DNA from: Chryseobacterium sp. Leaf404
Lineage (GTDB): Bacteria; Bacteroidota; Bacteroidia; Flavobacteriales; Weeksellaceae
Reading direction: 5' to 3'
Length of the DNA stretch: 64,000 nt
NCBI RefSeq assembly: GCF_001424145.1
Contig: NZ_LMQM01000012.1
Location: 62,001 to 126,000 of the forward strand
Shown here: one piece after another, positions 35,942 to 45,161 of the stretch
Position numbering within the stretch: the stretch's first letter is position 1
Layout: every line of letters begins with the position of its first letter
The notes under the pieces: generated by a model
The model's input: only the letters and a program-made list of their open reading frames with translations
Told to the model about the DNA's origin: nothing
Database searches by the model: none
Translations under genes and position numbers: made by a program

Positions 35942-36499
35942 ATGGAAATTATACAAACCCCGGAAAATACACTATCTCATTCTACAGTTACGGCAATCAT
36001 CAACGCACCAATCGAGAAAGTAAATATCACAGACTGGTTGCTCAACCTTCCCGATGAAGAGTATCAAAGATGCTCAACGCAGCACATCGGTGCAGCTATC
36101 TCTTCTACCTATGACGGCCAGCCGGTTTCATTAAACGTTGAAACCATCGGAGATGCTTTGATGGTTCAGCATTATGTTGCCGTTGAGCACCGTGCAGATT
36201 ACTGTAGAATGTTATCAATTTCAGATTCCATTACTCAAAACGGCCGTACAAAAGTTCAGGTTTTATGGGAACTGAAAGCGACAAGGATTGATGACAACAC
36301 AACTTTGTACACCAACGAAATCCACGCTACAGCCACACCACAAATGTTTGAATATCTCAAAGAACACAACGTGAATCTTGCCGATGCTGCCGCAGCCAGG
36401 CAAGCCGCTTCTGATGCCCACAACCACGAAGAAACGCCGAACTTTGCAAAAAGCATCGAGAACAAAGCGCTGACCGGAAAATACAATCAGCCTTTTTAA
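35942..36499 (+). CDS. SRPBCC-like protein of unknown function
   Basis: 185 residues, cytoplasmic. VTAIINAPIEKVNITDWLLNL at the start and MVQHYVAVEHRADYCRML...VQVLWELKATRIDDNTTLYTNEIHATATPQMFEYLK in the middle fit the strand-rich START/SRPBCC ligand-binding fold. The C-terminal 45 residues are Ala-rich and helical. No catalytic residues can be named. It is monocistronic under the shared stress promoter, so a protective role is likely (inference). Confidence 0.6.
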   Translation: MEIIQTPENTLSHSTVTAIINAPIEKVNITDWLLNLPDEEYQRCSTQHIGAAISSTYDGQPVSLNVETIGDALMVQHYVAVEHRADYCRMLSISDSITQNGRTKVQVLWELKATRIDDNTTLYTNEIHATATPQMFEYLKEHNVNLADAAAARQAASDAHNHEETPNFAKSIENKALTGKYNQPF

Positions 36500-36644
36500 T
36501 CAAAAAAAATATAATGATTGTATTTCGATATGTTCATTTCAGGAATGCAAACTTGTTTAAAGGTTTGCTTACGTATAATCCAGGCGGTGATATATCGGCA
36601 TAAATTATGGATACAGACACAATCTGAGTAATAAAATTAAATAA

Positions 36645-37613
36645 ATGAAAGCAGTAGTAATAACAGAATTTGGTGGGCCTGAAGTTTTAAAAATAAGGGA
36701 TTACCCGACGCCCGAAATCTATGGAGACCAAGTCTTAATTGAAGTGAAAGCCGCCGGACTCAACCGTGCTGATGTCTCGCAACGTGAAGGCAAGTATCCT
36801 GCACCGGAAGGTGTTCCTGCAGATATTTTAGGATTGGAAGTTGCCGGAACCATCGTCAAATGCGGACCGGATGTGGTTGATTTCACTGTTGGTGACAGAG
36901 TCTGTGCTTTGTTGGCAGGCGGCGGCTATGCAGAATACGTTGGCGTAAGAGAAGGTCAGTGTTTGCCAATTCCGGGAGATATGAGTTTTGCAGAGGCGGC
37001 AAGTTTACCAGAAACAGTCTTTACGGTTTGGTCTAATGTTTTTCAGCGAGGAAGTTTAAAACCGGAAGAAACACTTTTGATTCACGGTGGAAACAGCGGG
37101 ATCGGCATTACGGGAATTCAGATTGCTCACGCTTTGGGTTCTAAAGTGATTGTTACCGTAGGCACAGATGAAAAAGGTAAGAAATGTCTTGAACTAGGTG
37201 CAGATTCTTACATCAATTATAAAACTCAGAATTTTGAAACCGAGTTGCAGAAAGAAGGTGTGGACGTTATTCTGGATATGATTGGCGGCGATTATTTAAG
37301 CAAAAACATCAATATCCTTAAACCTGAAGGCAGATTGGTACACATCAATTCTGTTGGTGGCAGCCGTGTAGATCTGGACATTGCTAAAGTGATGACAAAA
37401 CGCCTGACCATCACAGGAAGTACTTTGAGAAGCCGGGAATATGAATTTAAAAAACAGTTGGCGAAAGAAATTCAGCAGAATGTCTGGCCTTTGGTCGAAG
37501 CTAAGAAATTCAAGCCTGTTATTTTCAAAACATTTTCTTTTGATGACGCTGCAGAAGCACACCGATCGCTGGAAGATGGCTCACACACCGGTAAAATTAT
37601 TTTGGTGAGATAG
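36645..37613 (+). CDS. NAD(P)H:quinone oxidoreductase (zinc-independent MDR, PIG3/QOR type)
   Basis: 322 residues: MKAVVITEFGGPEVLKI, AAGLNRADVSQREGKYPAP, GLEVAGTI and the nucleotide loop LIHGGNSGIGITGIQIAHALGSKVIVTVG. It ends EAHRSLEDGSHTGKIILV. The zinc ligands of alcohol dehydrogenases are absent. Such enzymes reduce quinones or enones with NADPH. It stands alone with its own terminator, among other quinone-linked genes. It lacks the shared promoter element. Confidence 0.93.
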   Translation: MKAVVITEFGGPEVLKIRDYPTPEIYGDQVLIEVKAAGLNRADVSQREGKYPAPEGVPADILGLEVAGTIVKCGPDVVDFTVGDRVCALLAGGGYAEYVGVREGQCLPIPGDMSFAEAASLPETVFTVWSNVFQRGSLKPEETLLIHGGNSGIGITGIQIAHALGSKVIVTVGTDEKGKKCLELGADSYINYKTQNFETELQKEGVDVILDMIGGDYLSKNINILKPEGRLVHINSVGGSRVDLDIAKVMTKRLTITGSTLRSREYEFKKQLAKEIQQNVWPLVEAKKFKPVIFKTFSFDDAAEAHRSLEDGSHTGKIILVR

Positions 37614-37643
37614 CAGATCCTGAGGATTTATTATATTATATGT

Positions 37644-37669
37644 TCCGTTTCAATTCTGATTGAAGCGGA
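37644..37669 (+). terminator. Terminator of the quinone oxidoreductase gene
   Basis: TCCGtTTCAAT / ATTGAAgCGGA with a 4-base loop, followed by T6. Confidence 0.92.
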
Positions 37670-37710
37670 TTTTTTATTTATCGTTTTCTGTTGAAATTTT
37701 AAAACAGATT

Positions 37711-37955
37711 GTTTAAACTAAAACCACTTTTATTTTTAGTTCCCGCAGCCTGTTTAGAACAAAACCACTTTTGTTTTTGTTTCCCGCAACTTGTTTAGAG
37801 CAAAACAACTTTCACTTTTGGTTCCTACGATCGTTTTGGAACAAAACAACTTATACTTTTGGTTCCTACGATCGTTTTGGAACAAAACAACTTTTACTTT
37901 TGGTTCCCACGATCGTTTTGGAACAAAACAACTTTTACTTTTGCTTCAAACCGCC
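37711..37955. repeat. Six tandem copies of a 41-bp unit
   Basis: Units start at 37711, 37752, 37793 (40 bp), 37833, 37874 and 37915. The core of each unit is GGAACAAAACAACTTTTACT followed by TTGGTTCC-(N5)-ATC. The last three units are nearly identical and the first two are diverged, so the array grew toward its right side. GGTTCC and GGAAC within a unit can pair. No unique spacers are present. It is intergenic, and frames through it are not genes. Confidence 0.95.
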
Positions 37956-38122
37956 AGTTTAAAGTAATTCACATATTTAATATAAAATTAAAACGGCATC
38001 TATTCTGCAGATTCATTTTTTAATTAACTTTAATTAAAATAAATCCTGAGACTGCAATTTTGACAACGCCTTACTGTCAAAGAAATCATCGACTATTTCT
38101 TCTTTGAACTCAACGATTATTT

Positions 38123-38176
38123 TTGCCCATTCACCGAAATGCGATTCAAATTCTTTAGATTCTGCGGTAGCTTTAC
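38123..38176 (+). promoter_or_regulatory. Constant-geometry stress promoter element, copy 3 (bicupin operon)
   Basis: TTGCCCATTCACCGAA (38123-38138), exactly 30 bases, then AGCTTTAC (38169-38176). AACTCAACGAT just upstream and AGATTCTGCGGT before the -7 box are shared with copy 4. Confidence 0.8.
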
Positions 38177-38223
38177 AGTAGAAATAAAGACAAACTATCA
38201 TTAATCATTTAAAATTAAATGCT

Positions 38224-39270
38224 ATGACTACCGAATCATTAAGTTTCAAATACGAACTGGAGAAAAAAGAACCGCGTGCCAATGACGGCGGGATCACGAG
38301 AGGCGCATCAGTCAAAGAATTTCCTGCTTCCGTGGGCATCGCAGGCGTTTCTATGAGACTGCAGCCGGGAAGTATGAGAGAACTGCACTGGCACGCCAAC
38401 GCTGCCGAATGGGCTTACGTGATTTCCGGAACATTGCGTACTACGATTATCCATCCGGATGGACAAAGTTACGTTGACAATTTTGAGCCGGGCGATGTGT
38501 GGTACTTTCCAAAAGGTTACGGCCACTCTATCCAGGCAACCGGAACGGAAGAATGTCATTTCATTTTAATTTTTGATAATGGGAATTTCTCCGAGGATCA
38601 CACATTCAGCGTTACAGATTTTGTATCCTGTATGCCTCCTGAAATTGTAGCTCAGAATCTTGGCTTGACCTTGGAAGAGGTAGCTGCTTTACCACAGAAA
38701 GAAGCTTATTTCGCAGCCGGACCGGTTCCTGATGAATCTTCTGTAATATCGACAGCACGTCCTAATGAATCGGATATCCAGCTCACCAGTTTTCACCGTT
38801 ATCCTTTGCATGCGCAACAGCCGCGAGTGATTCCCGGTGGCGGTCTGCAGAAACTGGTATCCAAAAAAGAATTTCCGATCAGCACCTCAATGGCCGGGTC
38901 TCTTATAGAATTGCAGCCGGGCGCGTTGAGAGAAATGCACTGGCACCCGAATGCGGATGAGTGGCAATATTATATCTCCGGACAGGCAGAGATGTCGGTT
39001 TTCCTTGCAGAAGCAACGGTGGTGACAGAGCAGTTTAATGCAGGTGATGTTGGCTATGTTCCAATGGGCGCAGGACATTACATCAAAAATACGGGTGACA
39101 CGGTTTGCAAAATACTGATTGGCTTCAACAGCGGTACTTATGAATCAATCGATTTGAGTAAATGGCTGGCCGGAAACCCGAAAGATGTGGTGGAAACCAA
39201 TTTCAAACTTACACCCGGTGAGATCGAAAAATTCCCGACGCAGAAGGTTTTCATTCAGCCAAAAAAATAA
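38224..39270 (+). CDS. Bicupin of the oxalate decarboxylase family
   Basis: 348 residues with two cupin domains. Domain 1 has LHWHANAAEWAYVISG and WYFPKGYGHSIQ; domain 2 has MHWHPNADEWQYYISG and GYVPMGAGHYIK. Each supplies the His-His-Glu-His manganese site. The lid region reads NFSEDHTF, keeping the Glu that marks decarboxylases, and domain 2 has TYESIDLS. The expected reaction is oxalate to formate and CO2. No signal peptide is seen. It leads an operon with a DUF1275 protein, peroxiredoxin and DsbA-like protein. Substrate not proven. Confidence 0.9.
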   Translation: MTTESLSFKYELEKKEPRANDGGITRGASVKEFPASVGIAGVSMRLQPGSMRELHWHANAAEWAYVISGTLRTTIIHPDGQSYVDNFEPGDVWYFPKGYGHSIQATGTEECHFILIFDNGNFSEDHTFSVTDFVSCMPPEIVAQNLGLTLEEVAALPQKEAYFAAGPVPDESSVISTARPNESDIQLTSFHRYPLHAQQPRVIPGGGLQKLVSKKEFPISTSMAGSLIELQPGALREMHWHPNADEWQYYISGQAEMSVFLAEATVVTEQFNAGDVGYVPMGAGHYIKNTGDTVCKILIGFNSGTYESIDLSKWLAGNPKDVVETNFKLTPGEIEKFPTQKVFIQPKK

Positions 39271-39295
39271 GAGGATTTAATTTAAATCTAAAACA

Positions 39296-40000
39296 ATGGA
39301 TCAGTCAAACGCCATCGTAGCAAATATTTCTGCTACTTCTGAGCAAATCAGGATTCAGGAAAGAATGGCAATATTTCTGGCTTTGATTGCAGGATTTACA
39401 GATTCTGTAGGACTTATCAAATGGAAAACGTACGTATCTTTTATGAGCGGAAACACGACCTCGATGGGTGCAGCACTTTCTACAGACAAATCCGGAATCA
39501 TCACGACTTCCGCTACGGTTATCAGTTGTTTTCTGTTGGGAATATTTGCCGGAACTTGCCTCTCATTGTGGAAAAAAATGGAGTTGAAGACATTGCCGAT
39601 TTACATCGTTTCCGGAATCCTGATTCTGTACACAGTAAGTTCTTATTTTTATAATATTAAACCAATACCTTCTGTTGCAATTGTCGGATTTTCTATGGGA
39701 ATTATGAACACGATTGTCACCTCTGTCGGAAATCAAAAAGTGAATACCGATTTTGTGACAGGAACACTGAACAGTCTGGCAATTAAAACCGCAATGCTGA
39801 CGATGACCAATAATGCAACAGAAAAAAAGGAGTACAGATCCAATGCGATCCATCTTCTACTCTTGTGGACAGGTTTTGTGGCAGGCGCATCTCTAGCTCC
39901 TCTCCTGCTTCCCTATTTTGGAAACTGGATTTTGGGAATCCCAGCAATGCTTTTGTCGATATGTGCGGTTTTGATTTCAAATTCAACTTTTAAACTTTAA
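39296..40000 (+). CDS. DUF1275 (YoaK-like) membrane protein
   Basis: 234 residues with six hydrophobic segments. AGFTDSVGLIKWKTYVSFMSGNTTSMG at the first helices and NTIVTSVGNQKVNTDFVTGTLNSL in the middle are the family hallmarks. Function of the family is unknown; it may be a transporter. Second gene of the bicupin operon (25-base gap). Confidence 0.9.
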   Translation: MDQSNAIVANISATSEQIRIQERMAIFLALIAGFTDSVGLIKWKTYVSFMSGNTTSMGAALSTDKSGIITTSATVISCFLLGIFAGTCLSLWKKMELKTLPIYIVSGILILYTVSSYFYNIKPIPSVAIVGFSMGIMNTIVTSVGNQKVNTDFVTGTLNSLAIKTAMLTMTNNATEKKEYRSNAIHLLLLWTGFVAGASLAPLLLPYFGNWILGIPAMLLSICAVLISNSTFKL

Positions 40001-40012
40001 AAAACTACTATA

Positions 40013-40474
40013 ATGTTACAAAAAAACGATGTTGCCCCGGATTTTTCCTTATTTGCAACGCCCGATCAGAAAATCACGCTGTCAGAATTCAAAGGACAGA
40101 ATGTGATCCTTGCCTTTTATCCTGCCGACTGGAGTCCGGTTTGCAGCGACCAGATGGCACTTTATAACGAAACTCTCAAGTTCTTTAAAGAATACGATGC
40201 CGAGATTTTTGGAATCTCTGTAGACAGCAAATGGTCACATCTTGCATTTTCTCAATCCCGAAACTTACATTTTCCATTGCTGGCAGATTTCGAACCAAAA
40301 GGAGAAGTCACCAAACAATATGGCGTGTACGACGACGCAGAAGGCGAATGCAAAAGGGCCCTATTCGTCATAGACAAGGAAGGCATCATCCAATGGAGTT
40401 ACCTGTCACCTACAGCGATCAATCCCGGTGCAGATGGAATTTTACAAGCATTAGAAACACTTAAATCAAAATAA
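40013..40474 (+). CDS. Peroxiredoxin (AhpE/BCP-like)
   Basis: 153 residues: APDFSLFATPDQKITLSEFKGQNVILAFYPADWSPVCSDQ gives the peroxidatic Cys in PVCSDQ with the preceding Pro and the later Arg in CKRALFVIDKEG. A Cys in EGECKR could resolve the disulfide. It reduces peroxides in the cytoplasm. It is 12 bases after the DUF1275 gene and 2 before the DsbA-like gene, so the latter may recycle it (inference). Confidence 0.93.
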   Translation: MLQKNDVAPDFSLFATPDQKITLSEFKGQNVILAFYPADWSPVCSDQMALYNETLKFFKEYDAEIFGISVDSKWSHLAFSQSRNLHFPLLADFEPKGEVTKQYGVYDDAEGECKRALFVIDKEGIIQWSYLSPTAINPGADGILQALETLKSK

Positions 40475-40476
40475 TT

Positions 40477-40992
40477 ATGTCACTAAAACCAGCCGTCAGT
40501 AAAACTGACCACGCCCAAGGAAATCTAGACTCAGATCTAGTAATCGTAGAATACGGAGATTACCAATGCCCATATTGCGGCGCTGCCTATCCGGTATTAA
40601 AAGAACTAATGAAAGAATTCGGAAGCGAGATTAAATTCGTTTTCAGAAACTTTCCACTATCAGAAATGCACCAATATGCCAGAGCTGCAGCACTTGCCGC
40701 AGAAGCAGCCAATCTGCAGGGAAAATTCTGGGAAATGCACGACGCTATCTATGAAAACCAGGAAGATCTGAATGAGAATTTTCTTCTGGAACTGGCAGAA
40801 AAACTGAAACTGGATATACCAAAATTCAAAAAAGATATTGACAGTACGGAATTGGCAGACAAAGTGGACGCAGACTTCGAAAGCGGAATCGTGAGCGGCG
40901 TGAATGGAACACCTTCATTCTACGTGAACGGAAAGAAATTCGATGGCGGTGCGGAAAACCTCCTGGAATTGGTAAGAGAAAACGTAAAATAA
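40477..40992 (+). CDS. DsbA-family thiol-disulfide oxidoreductase, cytoplasmic
   Basis: 171 residues without a signal peptide. The active site is YQCPYCGAAYP (CPYC, as in glutaredoxins), with a helical insertion (QYARAAALAAEAANLQGKFWEMHDAIYENQ) and the cis-Pro loop GVNGTPSFYVNGKKF. It is related to the DsbA/BdbD/FrnE group. Its position directly after the peroxiredoxin suggests a reductase or isomerase role in oxidative stress. Confidence 0.92.
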   Translation: MSLKPAVSKTDHAQGNLDSDLVIVEYGDYQCPYCGAAYPVLKELMKEFGSEIKFVFRNFPLSEMHQYARAAALAAEAANLQGKFWEMHDAIYENQEDLNENFLLELAEKLKLDIPKFKKDIDSTELADKVDADFESGIVSGVNGTPSFYVNGKKFDGGAENLLELVRENVK

Positions 40993-41086
40993 AAGCGGCC
41001 CGATTGCCTTGATAATGATCATATTTTGCTGCTGTCATCTGAAACAATAAATATATCTGATCCTTTCCTTAACTCAACGATCATTT

Positions 41087-41140
41087 TTGCCCATTCGTCG
41101 AATGATAATTAGAAAACCTCAGAGATCGCAGTAGCTTTAC
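41087..41140 (+). promoter_or_regulatory. Constant-geometry stress promoter element, copy 4 (haloperoxidase-type hydrolase)
   Basis: TTGCCCATTCGTCGAA (41087-41102), exactly 30 bases, then AGCTTTAC (41133-41140). AACTCAACGATCA upstream matches copy 3. It leaves a leader of about 150 bases before the ATG at 41297, longer than in the other copies. Confidence 0.8.
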
Positions 41141-41296
41141 ATCAGTTAAGACAGAGACAAACAAAAAAATGCAGAAAGGATGAACGTTATTAAACAAGAT
41201 TAACGGCAATCGAATTTAAGCGACCTACATTTGCTAAAGAATTAAGACAACAAAACAAACTATCAAATAAATTACAAACACTTAAAAAATTAAATT

Positions 41297-42118
41297 ATGA
41301 GCACACTAAAATTAAAAGACGGAACAGAGATTTTTTACAAAGATCAAGGCGAAGGACCAACATTGATGTTTCACCACGGATGGCCGTTATCATCTGACGA
41401 TTGGGATTCTCAAGTTATTTTTTTCCTGCAAAGAGGTTACAGAGTGGTAACACACGATAGAAGAGGCCACGGAAGATCCAGCCAGGATATCTATAATCAC
41501 ACCATCGAACAGTACGCTTCTGATGCGGCTGAATTGGTAGAATTTCTTGATCTGAAAGACGTAGTTCACATTGGTCACTCCACAGGCGGTGGCGAGGTAA
41601 TTCGTTATGTTGCGAAATATGCAAATGGTAGAGCAAAAAAAGCCGTTTTAATCAGTGCAGTTCCACCTATTATGGTTGCAAGCGACGAAAATCCTGATGG
41701 CGTTCCAATTTCAGTTTTTGATGGCATCAGAGATCAGACTTTGAACAACAGACATCAGTTTTATATCGATTTGACTTTCCCATTCTACGGTTACAACAGA
41801 GAAGGTGCAGACGTGAAAGAAGGCATCCAGAGAAACTGGTGGAGACAGGGAATGATGGGTGGTGTAGTGGCTCATTATGACGGTATCAAAGCTTTTTCCG
41901 AGACTGATCAGAGAGAAGATTTGAAAGCAACTGAAATCCCGGTATTGGTTCTTCACGGTGAAGATGACCAAATCGTACCTTACCAAAACGCCGCTTTAAA
42001 ATCAATTAAACTGTTGAAAAACGGAACCTTAAAAACCTATCCAGGTTTCCCCCACGGAATGCCAACTACACACGCCGACGTGATTAACAAAGATCTTTTG
42101 GAATTTATTGAAGGTTAA
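41297..42118 (+). CDS. Alpha/beta hydrolase, non-heme chloroperoxidase (perhydrolase) type
   Basis: 273 residues. MFHHGWPLSSDDWDSQ gives the oxyanion Trp, the nucleophile is in VHIGHSTGGGEV (Ser near residue 95), the Asp in LHGEDDQIVPY and the His in FPHGMPTTH. This matches cofactor-free haloperoxidases, which work as esterases and form peracids. No signal peptide. Driven by the shared stress promoter and ended by its own terminator. Confidence 0.95.
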   Translation: MSTLKLKDGTEIFYKDQGEGPTLMFHHGWPLSSDDWDSQVIFFLQRGYRVVTHDRRGHGRSSQDIYNHTIEQYASDAAELVEFLDLKDVVHIGHSTGGGEVIRYVAKYANGRAKKAVLISAVPPIMVASDENPDGVPISVFDGIRDQTLNNRHQFYIDLTFPFYGYNREGADVKEGIQRNWWRQGMMGGVVAHYDGIKAFSETDQREDLKATEIPVLVLHGEDDQIVPYQNAALKSIKLLKNGTLKTYPGFPHGMPTTHADVINKDLLEFIEG

Positions 42119-42144
42119 TTTCAAAAATAAAATAACATGTCAAA

Positions 42145-42173
42145 AGGATGAATCTCTTGGTTCATCTTTTTTT
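42145..42173 (+). terminator. Terminator of the haloperoxidase-type gene
   Basis: GATGAA / TTCATC stem with an 8-base loop, followed by T7. Confidence 0.8.
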
Positions 42174-42919
42174 GGTTTGGTAGATAAATTCCTCTAATAT
42201 ATGTTTTCACCTTTTATAGAGTGAAGTTTTTTCATCAGTTCTATTATATTATTATCCTTATATCCGACGAGTGACAGGAAAATCTTTTTATGCGATGAAT
42301 GATCGCTGATAAATGTAATGAATACTTTATAAAACTATAGTTTTTTTCCTAAATGATAATCGAGCAGGTATAAGTATGGGATTTCCATAAATGGTATACT
42401 ATATCCTTTAATGCGAACTTTTTTTTTCCTGAATGTGATGCAGCCGCCAGCAAATTCCAACTCGCTGTAATCGCTGTGGTATCAAATAATTAGCAGCACC
42501 AGTACAATTCCTTCTGATGAAGAGATTAAGATCATGGTAATTAAGAGATAAACAGAATCATCTTATTCAAAAAAAATTGCCTACAGTTAACACAAGAAAT
42601 AAAATTTTAAATTTATTTTTTAAATTATGGTAACCCACAATTGTTATCAGATTATATTAATTATCTTTGGTTATGTCATATAAACTGAAAAAAGATAAAA
42701 GTATGTATTTTATCGCATATCCAGTCGAATTTGGATCGATATGCGCTATAATATATCGGGTATATACAAGTTGGCGGCAAGCAATACCAAAACCTACGAA
42801 ACACTAACAATACAACGAATGACAACATAATTTTTTATAAACTAAATTTGACATTAATAGGGACAACTCGAAATAGGAAAAAATTATAAATGAATATTTA
42901 AAATTATCAACAAAATAAT
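42174..42919. other. Intergenic stretch
   Basis: About 745 bp, AT-rich, with no credible gene, hairpin or repeat that I can support. Confidence 0.4.
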
Positions 42920-43231
42920 ATGACAAATAAATATTTACTTCACGGAAAATTGACCGCACGAGATGGACATAGAGATGAACTTGCAAACATTTTATTGGAA
43001 GCATCGAAACTTATAGCAACTGCGAAAGGTTGCAAACTGTACGTAATTTGCAAAGATGAAAATGACACAAACTCTGTTTATGTAACAGAAATTTGGGATA
43101 ATAAGGAAGACCACGACAACTCACTAAAAGTTGAAGGGGTAAGAGAACTAATAATGAAGGCAATGCCAATTTTAGACGGACAACCAACAAAAGGACATGA
43201 GCTTGAAATATTAGGCGGTGCAGGAATATAA
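42920..43231 (+). CDS. Putative quinol monooxygenase (YgiN-like ABM domain)
   Basis: 103 residues of a single ABM ferredoxin-like domain: LHGKLTARDGHRDELANILLEASKLIATAKGCKLYVI, then VYVTEIWDNKEDHDNSLKVEGVRELI and an ending ILGGAGI. Homologous YgiN acts on menadiol. It stands alone and is clearly more AT-rich in its surroundings, with long non-coding flanks on both sides. Confidence 0.9.
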   Translation: MTNKYLLHGKLTARDGHRDELANILLEASKLIATAKGCKLYVICKDENDTNSVYVTEIWDNKEDHDNSLKVEGVRELIMKAMPILDGQPTKGHELEILGGAGI

Positions 43232-44100
43232 AACTGCCTGCCGCTAATAACTAAGCTTTTGTTTTGTCTGCAAGACAAAAAATGAAAGCCCGTTGAACGG
43301 AACCTCCGGTAGCTTTTTCTCCAATATTGGTTCTCTTATGGGGATATCGGTTTCAGAATTTAGATGCACAAAGTAGTTTTTTTTAAAGAACTGCTTTTTT
43401 TGGGAATGGAAGTGAGCTGTTTCGAAGCTTTTACATGTGGTTTCAGACTGTTAAAAACATAAAATCCCTTAACCACAAAATTATTTTGCAGAATAGGAAT
43501 TGAAAACGGAAAGAAAATCCTGTGGTGGTCCTCGCTGTTCAATAATACCATCAAAAATATGAAAGATTGGGCGAAAGACCAGCACGCGAAAACGCCTGCG
43601 AATTTTGGTGCAAATGAAAGCATCATAAAACATCAACCTTTAAACGACAGTGATAATGGGAAGAAAATATGCTAGAACTTATGTTAAAGGAACGAACATA
43701 TTATCGTAGAATAGATAAGATGAAATGAGATGATATTACAGTGTTTTACACGCCAGAGCCTTCTGAGGCCTAAATAGACAAGCGAACAAAAATAAAATAG
43801 GAGAAATAAATTTAAGTATTGTGATATTTAATTTTGTAAAATCTGTTGCTCCCGACCAAAAAAAGATCATTTTTCTCTTTTATCTTTCACTTTCTCATTG
43901 ATTCCAGATTACGTAAATATTTAGGGTTACTAGCGCGGACGGTTCAAATCAATTATGGAGCGATTTATAAATTGAGCCATGATTAGGAGCTCTATATTTG
44001 TAGAAGCTGAAAAAAGAATTTTTTATTTACTGCTTCGTAATTTACTGGCGTGATCATTGTGTATTCCATAACTATATAATTATGCGTCTTTTATAGAAAA
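43232..44100. other. Intergenic stretch with a possible decayed reading frame
   Basis: A plus-strand frame around 43494-43673 reads GIENGKKILWWSSLFNNTIK and ends in NDSDNGKKIC. It has protein-like composition but no start and no family I recognise. The rest shows no gene. Confidence 0.25.
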
Positions 44101-44140
44101 ACCTCCCTTTTGCCTATTTAACTGCAATTTACAGAGAGGT
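44101..44140 (-). terminator. Probable terminator of the alpha/beta hydrolase remnant
   Basis: ACCTCcCT / AGaGAGGT with a 24-base loop. On the minus strand it is followed by TTTTTC. Confidence 0.5.
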
Positions 44141-44158
44141 CTTTTTAATAAATATTGA

Positions 44159-44841
44159 TTATGAGCCTGCGCTAATAATAGCCTGTCTAATTACGGAAAG
44201 TACTTCATTAGGCTGAGAGATCATCGGAACGTGACTCGTGGCGAGTTCAGTAACTTCGGCTCCCATTCTTTTTGACATTATTCTTTGCAGTTCCGGACTG
44301 ATAGCTTCATCGTTTTTTGCAACAATGTAACAGCTTTTCTTTTCTTTCCAAGCTGGTGATGCCACTTTTTCTCCGAATAATCCGGCTGCTGCGGGGCCTT
44401 GCTTATAATAAATAAGTTCAGATTTTGCCTCAGGAACATCTGAAGCAAAATGTTTTTGAATCCCGTCCTTTGTCATCCAGATAAATCCATCTGCCATCTC
44501 AACATGATTAAAAACTTCAGTAGGATAATCTTTGGTTAATTCGCCAATAATCTCATCAGTGTCAGGAGCCAACGCCGCAACATATACCAATGCTTTCACT
44601 TTTGGGTTAGTACCTGCTGCTGTAATGACACACCTCCCCAGGAATGACCCACCAAAACGATAGGCTCTGGCAGGCGCTCCAATACTCTTTGTGTTGCGGT
44701 AACGTCATCTGCTAATGAGGTAAGAGGGTTCTGAACTGAGATTACCTCGTGACCTTCTGCCATTAGTGCTGGTGCAACATCATTCCAACATGAGCCATCT
44801 GCCCAAAGACCGTGTACGAATACAATACTTGCTTTTTTCAT
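44159..44841 (-). pseudogene. Alpha/beta hydrolase broken by a one-base frameshift
   Basis: Two overlapping frames make one protein of about 226 residues. The first (44841-44596) has ASIVFVHGLWADGSCW and the nucleophile elbow LVGHSWGG. The second, from about 44620, reads NPKVKALVYVAALAPDTDE to the stop at 44159, with the His in TSHVPMISQP. After SWGGV the sequence GTGTCATTACAGCAGCAGG lacks one G: restoring GTGGTC gives VVITAAGTNPKVK, the normal family sequence. The deletion is near 44627-44630. The intact protein would be an esterase of the salicylate-methylesterase-like group. Confidence 0.85.
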
Positions 44842-45161
44842 AAAGTTATTATTTGTTTTAAATTAAGCAGGCCACTATGGCATTAATGTATAATTAAAAG
44901 TTACCCATATATTTATGGAGTAATTAAAAAGTATCTTAGCTCTAATGAATATCTACAGCTGAAAACAGTTATATGTAAAAAAAATACCTAAGTCACTCAT
45001 CGCTTAAAATACTTCTGCTGCTGAACTTCTCATACGTACTAAGTTTATGTTCTGTCATAAAATATAAATACAATATTGATAGCAGTACTATTTCCGGTTT
45101 GAAGCTGAAAATTATTTATAGATTGGAATTTTAGTTGCCGGATGATTTTTTTAAACATAGT
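44842..45161. other. Intergenic stretch
   Basis: 320 bp with no gene or repeat that I can support. Confidence 0.35.

Noticed and set aside
36530..36560. CATTTCAGGAA upstream of the quinone oxidoreductase as a stress promoter element
   Set aside because: It matches poorly and has no -7 box at the expected distance.
37711..37955. Possible CRISPR array
   Set aside because: Units are contiguous 41-bp tandem copies without unique spacers, and no cas genes are near.
37771..37962. Open frame of 63 codons through the 41-bp tandem array
   Set aside because: It is only the array translated; it has no conserved domain, and the repeat unit length is not a multiple of three.
43360..43626. Minus-strand frame of 88 codons
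   Set aside because: No domain and Phe-rich composition; the opposite strand reads more protein-like, but neither has a recognisable family.
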